Origin: Arthrobacter sp. ZGTC131
Lineage (GTDB): Bacteria; Actinomycetota; Actinomycetes; Actinomycetales; Micrococcaceae
Direction: 5' to 3'
Assembly (NCBI RefSeq): GCF_002929275.1
Contig: NZ_PJIK01000003.1
Span: 1-64,000 of the forward strand
Length of the DNA: 64,000 nt
In this document: positions 57,050 to 64,000 of the stretch, piece by piece
Layout of the letters: each line of letters opens with the position of its first letter
How positions within the stretch are numbered: the first letter of the stretch is position 1
Notes under the pieces: model-generated
The model's input: only the letters and a program-made list of their open reading frames with translations
What the model was told of the DNA's origin: nothing
The model's database searches: none
Position numbers and translations under genes: made by a program

Positions 57050-57948
57050 CGGGCGTTCCTTACGTGAGCGGGATCAGAGAGCATGGCGCGCAGGACATCG
57101 ACTGATTCCCTGAACCCGTCCTCGGGATTGGGAAGGTCTTGCCGGTGCCAGCGGTATTCAAGTTCGATGCTGAGCACGTCGTCGTAGCCGTGCTGCACCA
57201 GCCCGGAGAGAATTTGGGGCCAGGGAACGACGCCGCTTCCTACAACGCGGGACCGTACGGCCCGCTCGGAAGCGTTGACGCGCGCTGTTTCCGTTGCGCG
57301 GAAGGCGGCGTTGGGATCGGTGAAGACAAGGTCTTTCACGTGCACGTGGCCGATCAGGTCACCTTGGACGGCGAGGGCCTGTTCGAACTTTTCGTCGTGG
57401 GTGAATGTCAGGTTCGCCTGATCGTAGAGAACGCGGATGGCCGGGTGGGCGATTTCGCGGACCAGGGCTGCGGTTTCGGCTGCGGACTGGGTCATTGTGC
57501 CGAAGTGGTTCTCAACGCACAGCCGTACGCCTGCTTGTTCAGCTTCGGGTGCAAGGGTTTGCAGCGCATCCACGAGTTTTGCCCATCGGCGTGCGTGGTC
57601 GGAGTCTCCGGCATGCCAGGATCCGGCGTAGACGCGGACCCGGTCGGCCCCGACCATGTGCGCGGTTTCAATGGCGCCGCGGAATTCATCGACCGCGCCG
57701 CGCCACTCTGCGTCATCGAGTGCGTTGATGGCTGTGGTGTAGGGCGTAAGGCCTACGATCGGGATGCCTTCGCTGTCGGAAGCCTTCAACGCCTCCATCG
57801 CGGCGTGCCGGTCTCCCAGAGGCAGCCCTGAGAGGTAGTCGTCCTGGTAGATAACTTCCGCGGCGTCGAGGCCGGCGGCTTTGAAGAGCGCTAGTGCCTG
57901 GGGAACCGTGTGGTCCGGGGTTCCGAGTGTGTGACCTGCAAGCCTCAT
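57046..57948 (-). CDS. Sugar phosphate isomerase/epimerase-like TIM barrel
   Basis: 300 residues of the xylose-isomerase-like/AP-endonuclease-2 family. Metal ligands: E146 (CVENHFG), D176 (VLYDQANL), H203 (HVHVKD) and E262 or E264 (SIELEYRW). The same fold includes tagatose epimerases, hydroxypyruvate isomerases and 3-dehydroshikimate dehydratases, so the reaction is not fixed. It is translationally coupled to genes on both sides (four-base overlaps). Confidence 0.85.
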   Translation of the reverse strand: MRLAGHTLGTPDHTVPQALALFKAAGLDAAEVIYQDDYLSGLPLGDRHAAMEALKASDSEGIPIVGLTPYTTAINALDDAEWRGAVDEFRGAIETAHMVGADRVRVYAGSWHAGDSDHARRWAKLVDALQTLAPEAEQAGVRLCVENHFGTMTQSAAETAALVREIAHPAIRVLYDQANLTFTHDEKFEQALAVQGDLIGHVHVKDLVFTDPNAAFRATETARVNASERAVRSRVVGSGVVPWPQILSGLVQHGYDDVLSIELEYRWHRQDLPNPEDGFRESVDVLRAMLSDPAHVRNAR

Positions 57949-58532
57949 GGTTGATTGTCCTTACTGAAAGTGTCGTGTGTGGCTGTCCAGTCCGCTGGAC
58001 CGACGAGCCTGGGTGGAGATGCGACGCGGGACCTGTCGACGATTTCCATCAGCAGCCCCCAGGGGGTTGTGAAGTATGTCCAGCGGTTGCCCGCCACGCG
58101 CGGACTGTCGCCTGAGACTTCTTTGCGCTCACCGAGCACCCGTACCCCAGGCGTTTCAAGGAGCACGGCGATCGCTTCATCGACGTCGTCCACGACGAAG
58201 CACAGGTGGTGTCCGCCGGCATCGCAATGCCGTGGCGGGGTTTCGCGCCGCTCAGCGCTGCTCCACTCGAAGAGTTCAATATTGAGGTTCGGGGGCAGGC
58301 GCAGCATGGCGAGCGTGAGTTTCGCATCTGCCGGGACGTCGAAGTTTGTGGGCATGAATTCTTCGTCGGGACCCCGCTCTGAGCGGTACAGTTCCTCGGC
58401 CCCGAGCACGTCGACGAAGAACCGGATGCCTTCCTCGAGGTTGGGGACGGTCAGGCCGACGTGGTCGGTGTGCTGGAGCCCCGGCAGCCGCCGCAGTGTT
58501 TCTGCCGGGGCGCCGTTAATCTGCGCGGTCAT
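57945..58532 (-). CDS. VOC protein of the catabolic cluster
   Basis: 195 residues: LQHTDHVGLTVPNLEEGIRFFVDVLGAEELY with the first metal histidine, GGHHLCFVVDDVDEAIAVL with the second, and TTPWGLLMEIVDRSR with the glutamate. Complete metal triad, so it is likely an enzyme (lyase, isomerase or dioxygenase). Four-base overlaps link it to the isomerase and LacI genes. Confidence 0.83.
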   Translation of the reverse strand: MTAQINGAPAETLRRLPGLQHTDHVGLTVPNLEEGIRFFVDVLGAEELYRSERGPDEEFMPTNFDVPADAKLTLAMLRLPPNLNIELFEWSSAERRETPPRHCDAGGHHLCFVVDDVDEAIAVLLETPGVRVLGERKEVSGDSPRVAGNRWTYFTTPWGLLMEIVDRSRVASPPRLVGPADWTATHDTFSKDNQP

Positions 58533-59524
58533 GTGCGTGGTCCTGAGGTGGAGCTGCGGACCAGAAGTTCAGGTTCGAGGACGATGTGGTCCACGGAGCC
58601 GTCGATGTTCTGCTTCTCGGCCAGTTCGATGGCGATGTGTCCCATGTCGGCGATGGGTTGCCGGATGGTCGTGAGGGGAGGATTGAACCGGGCCCCCAAA
58701 GCCAGACCGTCGAAACCGATGACCGACACGTCCTCCGGTACGCGCACGCCGCTTCGGCCGAGGGCCGAGATGACGGCAAATGCCACCATGTCATTTGCCG
58801 CGATGATGGCGGTCGGCGGATTCTCCATCTCGAGGAAATGTTCGGCCCCTCGCGTGCCGGCATCCAGATCTGACCCGCTGTCCAGCACCACAGGTGCGCT
58901 GCCGCTCTCAGCGGACAGCTCCAGATACGCGTCCATCCGGTCCTGGGCGGTGTGCGTTCCGGCGATGCCGGAAACGTAGCCGATCGACGTGTGCCCCAGA
59001 GAATGCAGGTGGTCCAGCGCCAGCATGATTCCGCGGCGGCTGTCGACGGTGACAGTTGGGACCGCATCGTCGCCTTCCACCCGGTCGATCACCACCACCT
59101 TGTGGCCAAAAGCGAAGCGTTTCAGCGCCTCGGTATCGACCTTCGTGGAAGGCGCGACGATCCCAAAGGGGGCATACATGGCCTGCATGGCGGTGAAGTA
59201 CCCGTCGGTCTTGGCAGGGTCACCATTGGTGACGCACAGCAGCAGCTGGTAGCCGCGCTCGTCCGCCGCCTGCGTCATCGTCTTGGCAAGTTCTGCAAAG
59301 AAGGGGTTGGTGATGTCAGGGACGATCAGCGGGATGAAGGTGCTGGTCTTTCTGCGAAGCGCCTGGGCGAGTGGACTCATCGTGTAGCCCAGCCCCTCGG
59401 CGACCCGGAGGATGTGCTCGCGGGTTTCACTTTTCACCGCTTCCGGGCGGGAGAATGCCCGGGAGACCGTGGACCGGTGGACACCGGCGGCCTTTGCAAC
59501 GACGTCGATACTCAGATCAGGCAT
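58529..59524 (-). CDS. LacI-family transcriptional regulator
   Basis: 331 residues from ATG 59524 (GAGGAAG ahead). The DNA-binding head is LSIDVVAKAAGVHRSTVSRAFSRPEAVKSETREHI, with the hinge about 45-60 and the periplasmic-binding-like core after it (FIPLIVPDITNPFFAELAK). It probably binds the 13-base repeats at 60521-60546 and 62060-62098, and so controls the cluster in response to a sugar-like ligand. The longer frame to 59764 overlaps the next gene and is rejected. Confidence 0.9.
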   Translation of the reverse strand: MPDLSIDVVAKAAGVHRSTVSRAFSRPEAVKSETREHILRVAEGLGYTMSPLAQALRRKTSTFIPLIVPDITNPFFAELAKTMTQAADERGYQLLLCVTNGDPAKTDGYFTAMQAMYAPFGIVAPSTKVDTEALKRFAFGHKVVVIDRVEGDDAVPTVTVDSRRGIMLALDHLHSLGHTSIGYVSGIAGTHTAQDRMDAYLELSAESGSAPVVLDSGSDLDAGTRGAEHFLEMENPPTAIIAANDMVAFAVISALGRSGVRVPEDVSVIGFDGLALGARFNPPLTTIRQPIADMGHIAIELAEKQNIDGSVDHIVLEPELLVRSSTSGPRT

Positions 59525-60497
59525 GTTCTCTTCCTCCGTGCTGGTCGTCATAGGCCTGCCAAATGGGGCGCATGACGTCTTCGAGCTGGGCCAGTGTAGG
59601 CAAGCCCTGGAATCCATCTTCCAGCGTCTGGGCGACGCGCCGCACGAACGGATCGTAGAGAGGGTCGCTGTCCACGTCGATCCTGGCGCTCTCCGTGGTC
59701 CCATCGGCTGCGGTGAAAGTAGCAGAACCATCCGAGTTAACCGAGGCGTATCCTGCCTCACCAACAGACGTGTAGCTGCAGTAACGCTTCAACGGCGAAC
59801 CCGGGAATGCGTAGCCAACCTCCACGATGGCTTCCCGTCCCTCCGGCGTAGTGAGGATGAGACAGGCGTGGTCCTCCACATCTCCCCCGTGCAACGTTGA
59901 CGAAAGCCGGGACTGCACACGAACCGAGGTCTCGTCACAGCCCTGCAGGAACAGGTCCACGAAGTGTGGACCCAGGTTCGCCAGGCACCCTCCGCCCGCC
60001 TTGGCCGGGTCCAGCATCCACGCATTGCCGTTATCGAGATAGCGAGAGGGCGGTCCGGCAATAAAAGAGATTCGCTGATACGTTGGCCTGCCAGCCTTGG
60101 CGAGCCACCGATCGGCGGGACCGCCCCGCTGGATCAGCGGGACGGTAGCGGCCACACCGGCTGCATCGGCGGCTTTGCGCACCGCAGTAAGTTCGGCAAG
60201 GGACGTTCCCAGCGGCTTTTCCACCACAAACGGAATCCCACGCTCGATCAGGGCATGACACTTCTCGGCCATCCCGCTATGGGGGCCAAAAACGTAGGCC
60301 AGCCCAATATCGGGAAGGTCAACCAGCTTCCGCCAGTCAGCTTCCACCGGAGCCCCCCAGCCATCGGCAAGCCCCCGGACGAGGGACACGTCCTCGTCGC
60401 TGACACCGACGACCTGATGCACTTCGGCAATCGCTTGGACGTACAGCGGAACATGCCAATGGGAAGCACCAAGAATGATCGTGCGTGGTCCACTCAT
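59517..60497 (-). CDS. Gfo/Idh/MocA-family oxidoreductase
   Basis: 326 residues, less canonical at the N-terminus (TIILGASHWHVPLYVQAI instead of a GxGxxG run), with VVEKPLGTSLAELTAV and CLANLGPHFVDLFLQG carrying the conserved lysine and histidine. First gene of the minus-strand operon, directly behind the operators. It overlaps the LacI gene by eight bases. Confidence 0.82.
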   Translation of the reverse strand: MSGPRTIILGASHWHVPLYVQAIAEVHQVVGVSDEDVSLVRGLADGWGAPVEADWRKLVDLPDIGLAYVFGPHSGMAEKCHALIERGIPFVVEKPLGTSLAELTAVRKAADAAGVAATVPLIQRGGPADRWLAKAGRPTYQRISFIAGPPSRYLDNGNAWMLDPAKAGGGCLANLGPHFVDLFLQGCDETSVRVQSRLSSTLHGGDVEDHACLILTTPEGREAIVEVGYAFPGSPLKRYCSYTSVGEAGYASVNSDGSATFTAADGTTESARIDVDSDPLYDPFVRRVAQTLEDGFQGLPTLAQLEDVMRPIWQAYDDQHGGREHA

Positions 60498-60520
60498 CTG
60501 CCAGCCCCTTTGCTAAGTAT

Positions 60521-60546
60521 GAGATCGATTGCTGAGATCGGTTGCA
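60521..60546. promoter_or_regulatory. Tandem 13-bp operator repeats in the divergent region
   Basis: GAGATCGATTGCT (60521-60533) and GAGATCGGTTGCA (60534-60546). On the minus strand the second reads TGCAACCGATCTC, identical to the units at 62060. It lies between the Gfo/Idh operon and the aldolase operon. Confidence 0.75.
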
Positions 60547-60645
60547 ATAACAGTATGGATGGTGGGAGAGTTTGTCAACGACACTTCAACAGTGGCCCAG
60601 GTAACAAGGAGCATCGTCCCGCCTGGGCCCCGAGAAAGGCCAGCC

Positions 60646-61293
60646 ATGTACAAGAAACTTCGCACCCTGCAGACCATCGACGCATCAGGCGCCGTCCTCA
60701 TCGTCCGCCTCGAGAACGCTGAGGTCGCAGAACGTGTTGCCGAAGCTGCCATCGCCGGAGGCTTCCGCGCCCTTGAAATCACGCTCTCGATCCCTGGAGC
60801 CGTCGATGTGATCCGTCGGCTTTCGGCCAGGCATAGCTCGAATGGAGTAGCGATCGGAGCCGGAACGGTGCTGGACGAGCACTCGGCCTACGAGTGCATC
60901 CGCGCCGGGGCTGAGTTCCTGGTCAGTCCCCAGCTGAACCCGGCAATGATCCGGACAGCAAACCGGTACCAGATACCCACCATCAGCGGGGCCTACACAC
61001 CCACTGAGCTTGTTAACTCCGCCGAGGCGGGCGCTGACATCCTCAAGCTCTTCCCCACCGAGGCCGGCGGCATCCCCTATGCCAAGTCCGTGCTCGCCCC
61101 GCTTGCCCATCTGCCGATCATGCCGGCAGGCGGGGTAACCGTAGAAAACGTAGGCGAATGGTTCGCGGCGGGCGTAGCAGGTGTCGGCGTCGGCAGCTAC
61201 GTGACCAAAGCATGGCAGCCGGACGGCGACTTTACCCGCGTCACCAAAGCCGCCGAGGAGTTCCTGTCAGCAGTGGCAGAGGCCCGCCGATGA
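60646..61293 (+). CDS. KHG/KDPG-type aldolase
   Basis: 215 residues. Schiff-base lysine K134 in ILKLFPTEAGG, E44 in ALEITLSIPG, and AIGAGTVLDEHSA. Family members cleave 2-keto-3-deoxy-6-phosphogluconate or related keto-deoxy sugar acids to pyruvate and an aldehyde. ATG 60646 has AAAGG ahead. It overlaps the following kinase gene by four bases. It is divergent from the minus-strand operon. Confidence 0.9.
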   Translation: MYKKLRTLQTIDASGAVLIVRLENAEVAERVAEAAIAGGFRALEITLSIPGAVDVIRRLSARHSSNGVAIGAGTVLDEHSAYECIRAGAEFLVSPQLNPAMIRTANRYQIPTISGAYTPTELVNSAEAGADILKLFPTEAGGIPYAKSVLAPLAHLPIMPAGGVTVENVGEWFAAGVAGVGVGSYVTKAWQPDGDFTRVTKAAEEFLSAVAEARR

Positions 61294-61838
61294 CAGTCCC
61301 CAGCGTCTTTATTGTTATTGGTCCGGCCGGCTCAGGGAAAACGACGGTTGCGCAGAAAACAGCAAAAGAAAACAACGCGGCATACCTGGACAAGGACCGG
61401 GTATGCGGACGCTTCGTCGAGTTCGCGCTGAAGGCGACCGGACACGACCCCACCGACCGGGAGTCCAACGACTACTATCGCGACAACCTGCTCCCCCTCG
61501 AGTACGAGACACTCATGGACGTGGCCGGGGCCAACCTGCGCCTGGGCAGGTCCGTCGTGCTCGATGCCCCTTTCGGAGCCTACTTCGACGAACCGGATTT
61601 CCTGACGCGTGCGGCAGAAAAGTTCAACTGGCCACCGTCTGTGACCACGGTAGTGCGGGTGAGGGTCCCCCAGGACCTTCTGCGGGACCGGATTGCCCGC
61701 CGCGGCCTGGAACGGGACCAGTGGAAACTTTCCCATTGGGAGGAATACTGGTCCGTCTACGGGAACTTGGAATGCGCGTGGTCCGGAGCCCGGTTCGTGG
61801 ACTACAACAACGAGGCACCCCTTCCGGCGGAGGGGTGA
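61290..61838 (+). CDS. P-loop small-molecule kinase (gluconate/shikimate-kinase-like)
   Basis: 182 residues. Walker A GPAGSGKTT (11-19), LDAPFG as a possible Walker B/substrate region, and the C-terminal LLRDRIARRGLERD lid-like arginines. The coupling to the KDPG-type aldolase suggests that it makes the phosphorylated keto-deoxy acid, though the sugar is unknown. A second, truncated copy of its C-terminus lies at 55554. Confidence 0.8.
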   Translation: MTVPSVFIVIGPAGSGKTTVAQKTAKENNAAYLDKDRVCGRFVEFALKATGHDPTDRESNDYYRDNLLPLEYETLMDVAGANLRLGRSVVLDAPFGAYFDEPDFLTRAAEKFNWPPSVTTVVRVRVPQDLLRDRIARRGLERDQWKLSHWEEYWSVYGNLECAWSGARFVDYNNEAPLPAEG

Positions 61839-62025
61839 TGATTGAACCAGCAGACCAGCTCATTTCGGCCAGTTCCACGCCGGCCGCTCTTACAGCTCTC
61901 AGCATGAACGGGCCACACCACTCCTAGATCCGGCCGAGGCCGCGCGTCTGCCTCCCGAGGACAAAGCGTGTGCCCTCCCCCAGAGACGGCAAAGCCAGAA
62001 GGTGCGACGTGGCTCACAAAAAACG

Positions 62026-62055
62026 TTGACAAGCCTTGTTTGTCGCCCGTAGTGT
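62026..62055 (+). promoter_or_regulatory. Promoter of the MHS permease gene
   Basis: Consensus -35 TTGACA (62026-62031), 18 bases, -10 TAGTGT (62050-62055). RNA should start near 62062, inside the operator repeats. Confidence 0.75.
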
Positions 62056-62059
62056 TTGT

Positions 62060-62098
62060 TGCAACCGATCTCTGCAACCGATCTCAGCAATCGATCTT
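62060..62098. promoter_or_regulatory. Triple 13-bp operator repeat at the permease transcription start
   Basis: TGCAACCGATCTC twice (62060-62072, 62073-62085) and AGCAATCGATCTT (62086-62098). Same units as in the divergent region at 60521. The position suggests blocking of transcription by LacI. Confidence 0.8.
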
Positions 62099-62185
62099 AT
62101 TGGCTCCGGTGAAAAGCCGGAGGACTGATTGCCTCCGGTTCAATCCCTAACCCCTCCTCAGCAAACGTGAAAAATGGAGAGTTCA

Positions 62186-63607
62186 ATGAAGACCTCAAAA
62201 AATGCGCTCGACAGCTCGGGCCCTTCTGAATTTCCGGAAGTGCCGGAGCCGCCCCGGCGCTCCGTCAACATGGTGGCAGGCACGATCGGCCACTTTGTGG
62301 AGTGGTACGACTGGTACATCTACGGGCTCCTGGCAGCGGTGTTCGCGGGACAGATATTCCCAAGCGAGAACCCGTTCGCGTCCCTTGTCGCAGCGCTACT
62401 CACCTACGCGGTCGGTTTCGTTGTACGCCCGCTCAGCGGAATCATCATTTCGCCGCTGGCCGACCGCTACGGCCGCCGGCTCATCCTGACGCTGTCCATC
62501 TCCGGGATGGCGCTCGGCTCTCTGATCATCGGCCTCACCCCTTCATTCGCGACGATCGGCTACGCAGCACCTGTTCTCTTTCTGGTTGCACGCATCCTCC
62601 AGGGAATCTCGGCCGGCACCGAGCAGCAGAGCGCCATCGCGTTCATGGTCGAACACGCTCCCGCGAACCGGAGAGGCCTGTTCGGCTCGTTCTCCAACAT
62701 GGCAAGCGGCCTCGCGACCCTCGCCGCGACCGGTTCGGCCGCGATCGTGACATCATCCTTTGCTCCCGCCGAACTCGCAGCCTGGGGGTGGCGCATCCCC
62801 TTCGTTGTGGGCGGCGTCCTCGGCGTCGCCGGTCTCATCCTGCGGGCCCGCTCGGATGAGACCCCTGAGTTTGAGGCAGCTGCCCTCGTCGATCAAAAGT
62901 CCGCCTGGGCGCGCCTGAAGGACCTGCTCCGCGAACACCCGAAGGCCCTGCTCCAGGCAGCGGCACTCTCTGCCCCGGCCGTGGCCTACTACACCTGGGC
63001 CACGTTCCTCCCCACCTACGCCAAGCTGACCACCGGCCGGGACCTGTCCTCCACCCTGGCCGGGAGTGTTATCGGGCTGGCCTTGCTCGTGGTCATCGTG
63101 CCGGTCTGTGGATACCTTTCGGACCGCCTCGGCCGACGCAAGATCTTCCCCATCATCGGCGCCATCGGCATGATCGTGCTCTTCTACCCCTTGCTCCTGC
63201 TGCTGAACCAGCCAGGCTTCTGGGTATACGTTCTGGTTTCGGCATCCGGGTGGGTAGTTCTCGGTATTTGGCAGGCCGTTTACCCGACAATCCAGGCCGA
63301 GCTGTTCCCGGCCTCAGTCCGGGTAGCAGGCATCGGTTTCGCGCACCAGATCGTCATCGCCGTCTTCGGTGGCACCGCACCACTTATCGCCGCTGCATTC
63401 GTCGGCGCCGGACAGCCCATGTTCGTTGCGTACTACATGATCGCCATTGTCACCCTCTCCCTCATCGTCTACTTCACGCTCCCCGAGACCGGCAGCAAGG
63501 GCCCGCGTGCCACCGTCGCACCGGCAGACCCCGAAGTGCTGGAAGGAGAGCACCTGCTCTTCGATGCTCCACGCGGCGGGATCCAGACGAAGAATTCCAA
63601 GCCGTAG
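62186..63607 (+). CDS. MHS-family (metabolite:H+ symporter) permease
   Basis: 473 residues, twelve helices. FVEWYDWYIYGLLAAVFAGQIFP, PLADRYGRRLILTLS and ARILQGISAGTEQQSA are typical of the ShiA/KgtP branch of the major facilitator superfamily, which takes up shikimate, 2-oxoglutarate or other organic acids. ATG 62186 has GGAG six bases ahead and is preferred over 62174. It probably brings in the substrate of the catabolic cluster. Confidence 0.88.
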   Translation: MKTSKNALDSSGPSEFPEVPEPPRRSVNMVAGTIGHFVEWYDWYIYGLLAAVFAGQIFPSENPFASLVAALLTYAVGFVVRPLSGIIISPLADRYGRRLILTLSISGMALGSLIIGLTPSFATIGYAAPVLFLVARILQGISAGTEQQSAIAFMVEHAPANRRGLFGSFSNMASGLATLAATGSAAIVTSSFAPAELAAWGWRIPFVVGGVLGVAGLILRARSDETPEFEAAALVDQKSAWARLKDLLREHPKALLQAAALSAPAVAYYTWATFLPTYAKLTTGRDLSSTLAGSVIGLALLVVIVPVCGYLSDRLGRRKIFPIIGAIGMIVLFYPLLLLLNQPGFWVYVLVSASGWVVLGIWQAVYPTIQAELFPASVRVAGIGFAHQIVIAVFGGTAPLIAAAFVGAGQPMFVAYYMIAIVTLSLIVYFTLPETGSKGPRATVAPADPEVLEGEHLLFDAPRGGIQTKNSKP

Positions 63608-63636
63608 ACCTCCATCTCCTCCGCAACACTGCACAT

Positions 63637-63676
63637 GGGGAAAGCCCTCGACCCGCTCCGGTCGAGGGCTTTCCCC
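63637..63676 (+). terminator. Terminator after the MHS permease
   Basis: Perfect 16-base stem (63637-63652 with 63661-63676) with an eight-base loop, 30 bases after the stop codon. T-run weak. Confidence 0.8.
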
Positions 63677-63819
63677 TTCCCGGCCGTGGCCGACTCCAAG
63701 ATGAAGCACACCCCAACCTCGCACAAGGGCATAGGCTCGGGCCCCAGAAATAGGAACGTAAAGTGGTCCACTGCGAGGCTTAAGGTCCGTCGCCGCCCAC
63801 AGTCAGGGACGATTCTCAT

Positions 63820-63887
63820 GGGTTATCCACCGCTACTGCTGCTCTGGGAGCTAATCCAGGGGCTCCCAATCCAGCTGTGGATAACCC
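63820..63887. repeat. Inverted DnaA-box-like repeat with nested hairpin
   Basis: GGGTTATCCAC (63820-63830) and its complement (63877-63887), i.e. TTATCCAC in both directions; the right one is followed by A, as in TTATCCACA. Inside, TGGGAGC (63845-63851) pairs with GCTCCCA (63862-63868). The rest of 63677-64000 shows no gene. Confidence 0.55.
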
Positions 63888-64000
63888 GAATTGCCCCCAA
63901 CTCTGTGGACGGAACAGGGTCACCCAGCGCAGCTTGTCCGAGCCTCGCCGGGTTGACGGAAACGCTTTTGAGGGCGAGGTGAGCCCGAGGAAGCACGCCT

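Larger units (their letters stand above)
61839..62185. other. Gap before the MHS permease
   Basis: Apart from the promoter and operators listed separately, 61839-62025 shows no gene, repeat or RNA that I recognise. Confidence 0.5.

Overview
The window is a high-GC actinobacterial chromosome segment, most likely from Arthrobacter or Pseudarthrobacter (Micrococcaceae). The strongest pointer is a 546-residue choline oxidase that carries every catalytic residue of the Arthrobacter globiformis enzyme at the same number. A DUF222-HNH protein, a polyphosphate glucokinase and many GTG/TTG starts fit this. No rRNA, tRNA, CRISPR array or intact transposon was found.

Layout. 0-7.7 kb (minus strand): tandem glycine riboswitch, gcvP, gcvT, gcvH, glyA and sdaA (cut by the left edge), a glycine to serine to pyruvate operon. 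8-25.4 kb: a loose accessory stretch of single genes (secreted proteins, alpha/beta hydrolase, VOC proteins, GH16 hydrolase, DinB protein, alcohol dehydrogenase, SDR, NYN nuclease, GPP34 protein, DUF222-HNH, phosphotransferase, LysR, metallophosphoesterase). It holds two decayed genes and at least seven copies of a palindromic dispersed repeat. 25.6-31.3 kb: choline to glycine betaine locus (TetR, betB, codA, permease) with two BetI-like operators. 31.3-38.2 kb: a VWA/MoxR pair, a phosphatase/kinase-like pair (MSMEG_4193 and SCO1664 types), and a GntR-MFS pair with a 15-bp-arm operator.

38.3-45.4 kb: a lipoprotein and a 969-residue ECF transporter with T, A, A' and S parts in one chain, ending tail to tail with cobalamin-dependent methionine synthase metH. 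A vitamin B12 uptake role is the best reading. 45.6-51.3 kb: lower-GC accessory island with small secreted or hypothetical proteins, direct repeats that may be insertion-sequence ends, a protein with the AGNRAV-type motif of contractile-injection/polymorphic toxins, and a leftover carbohydrate-binding domain. 51.5-54.2 kb: GH13 alpha-glucosidase plus polyphosphate glucokinase.

54.7-63.6 kb: a catabolic gene cluster of unknown substrate (AroE-like dehydrogenase, two Gfo/Idh/MocA oxidoreductases, TIM-barrel isomerase, VOC protein, LacI regulator, KDPG-type aldolase, P-loop kinase, MHS permease). Tandem 13-bp operator-like repeats stand both in the divergent promoter region and at the start of the permease transcript, so LacI probably controls the whole set. 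At its left end an SDR fragment and a kinase fragment are fused in front of the AroE-like gene, a scar of rearrangement.
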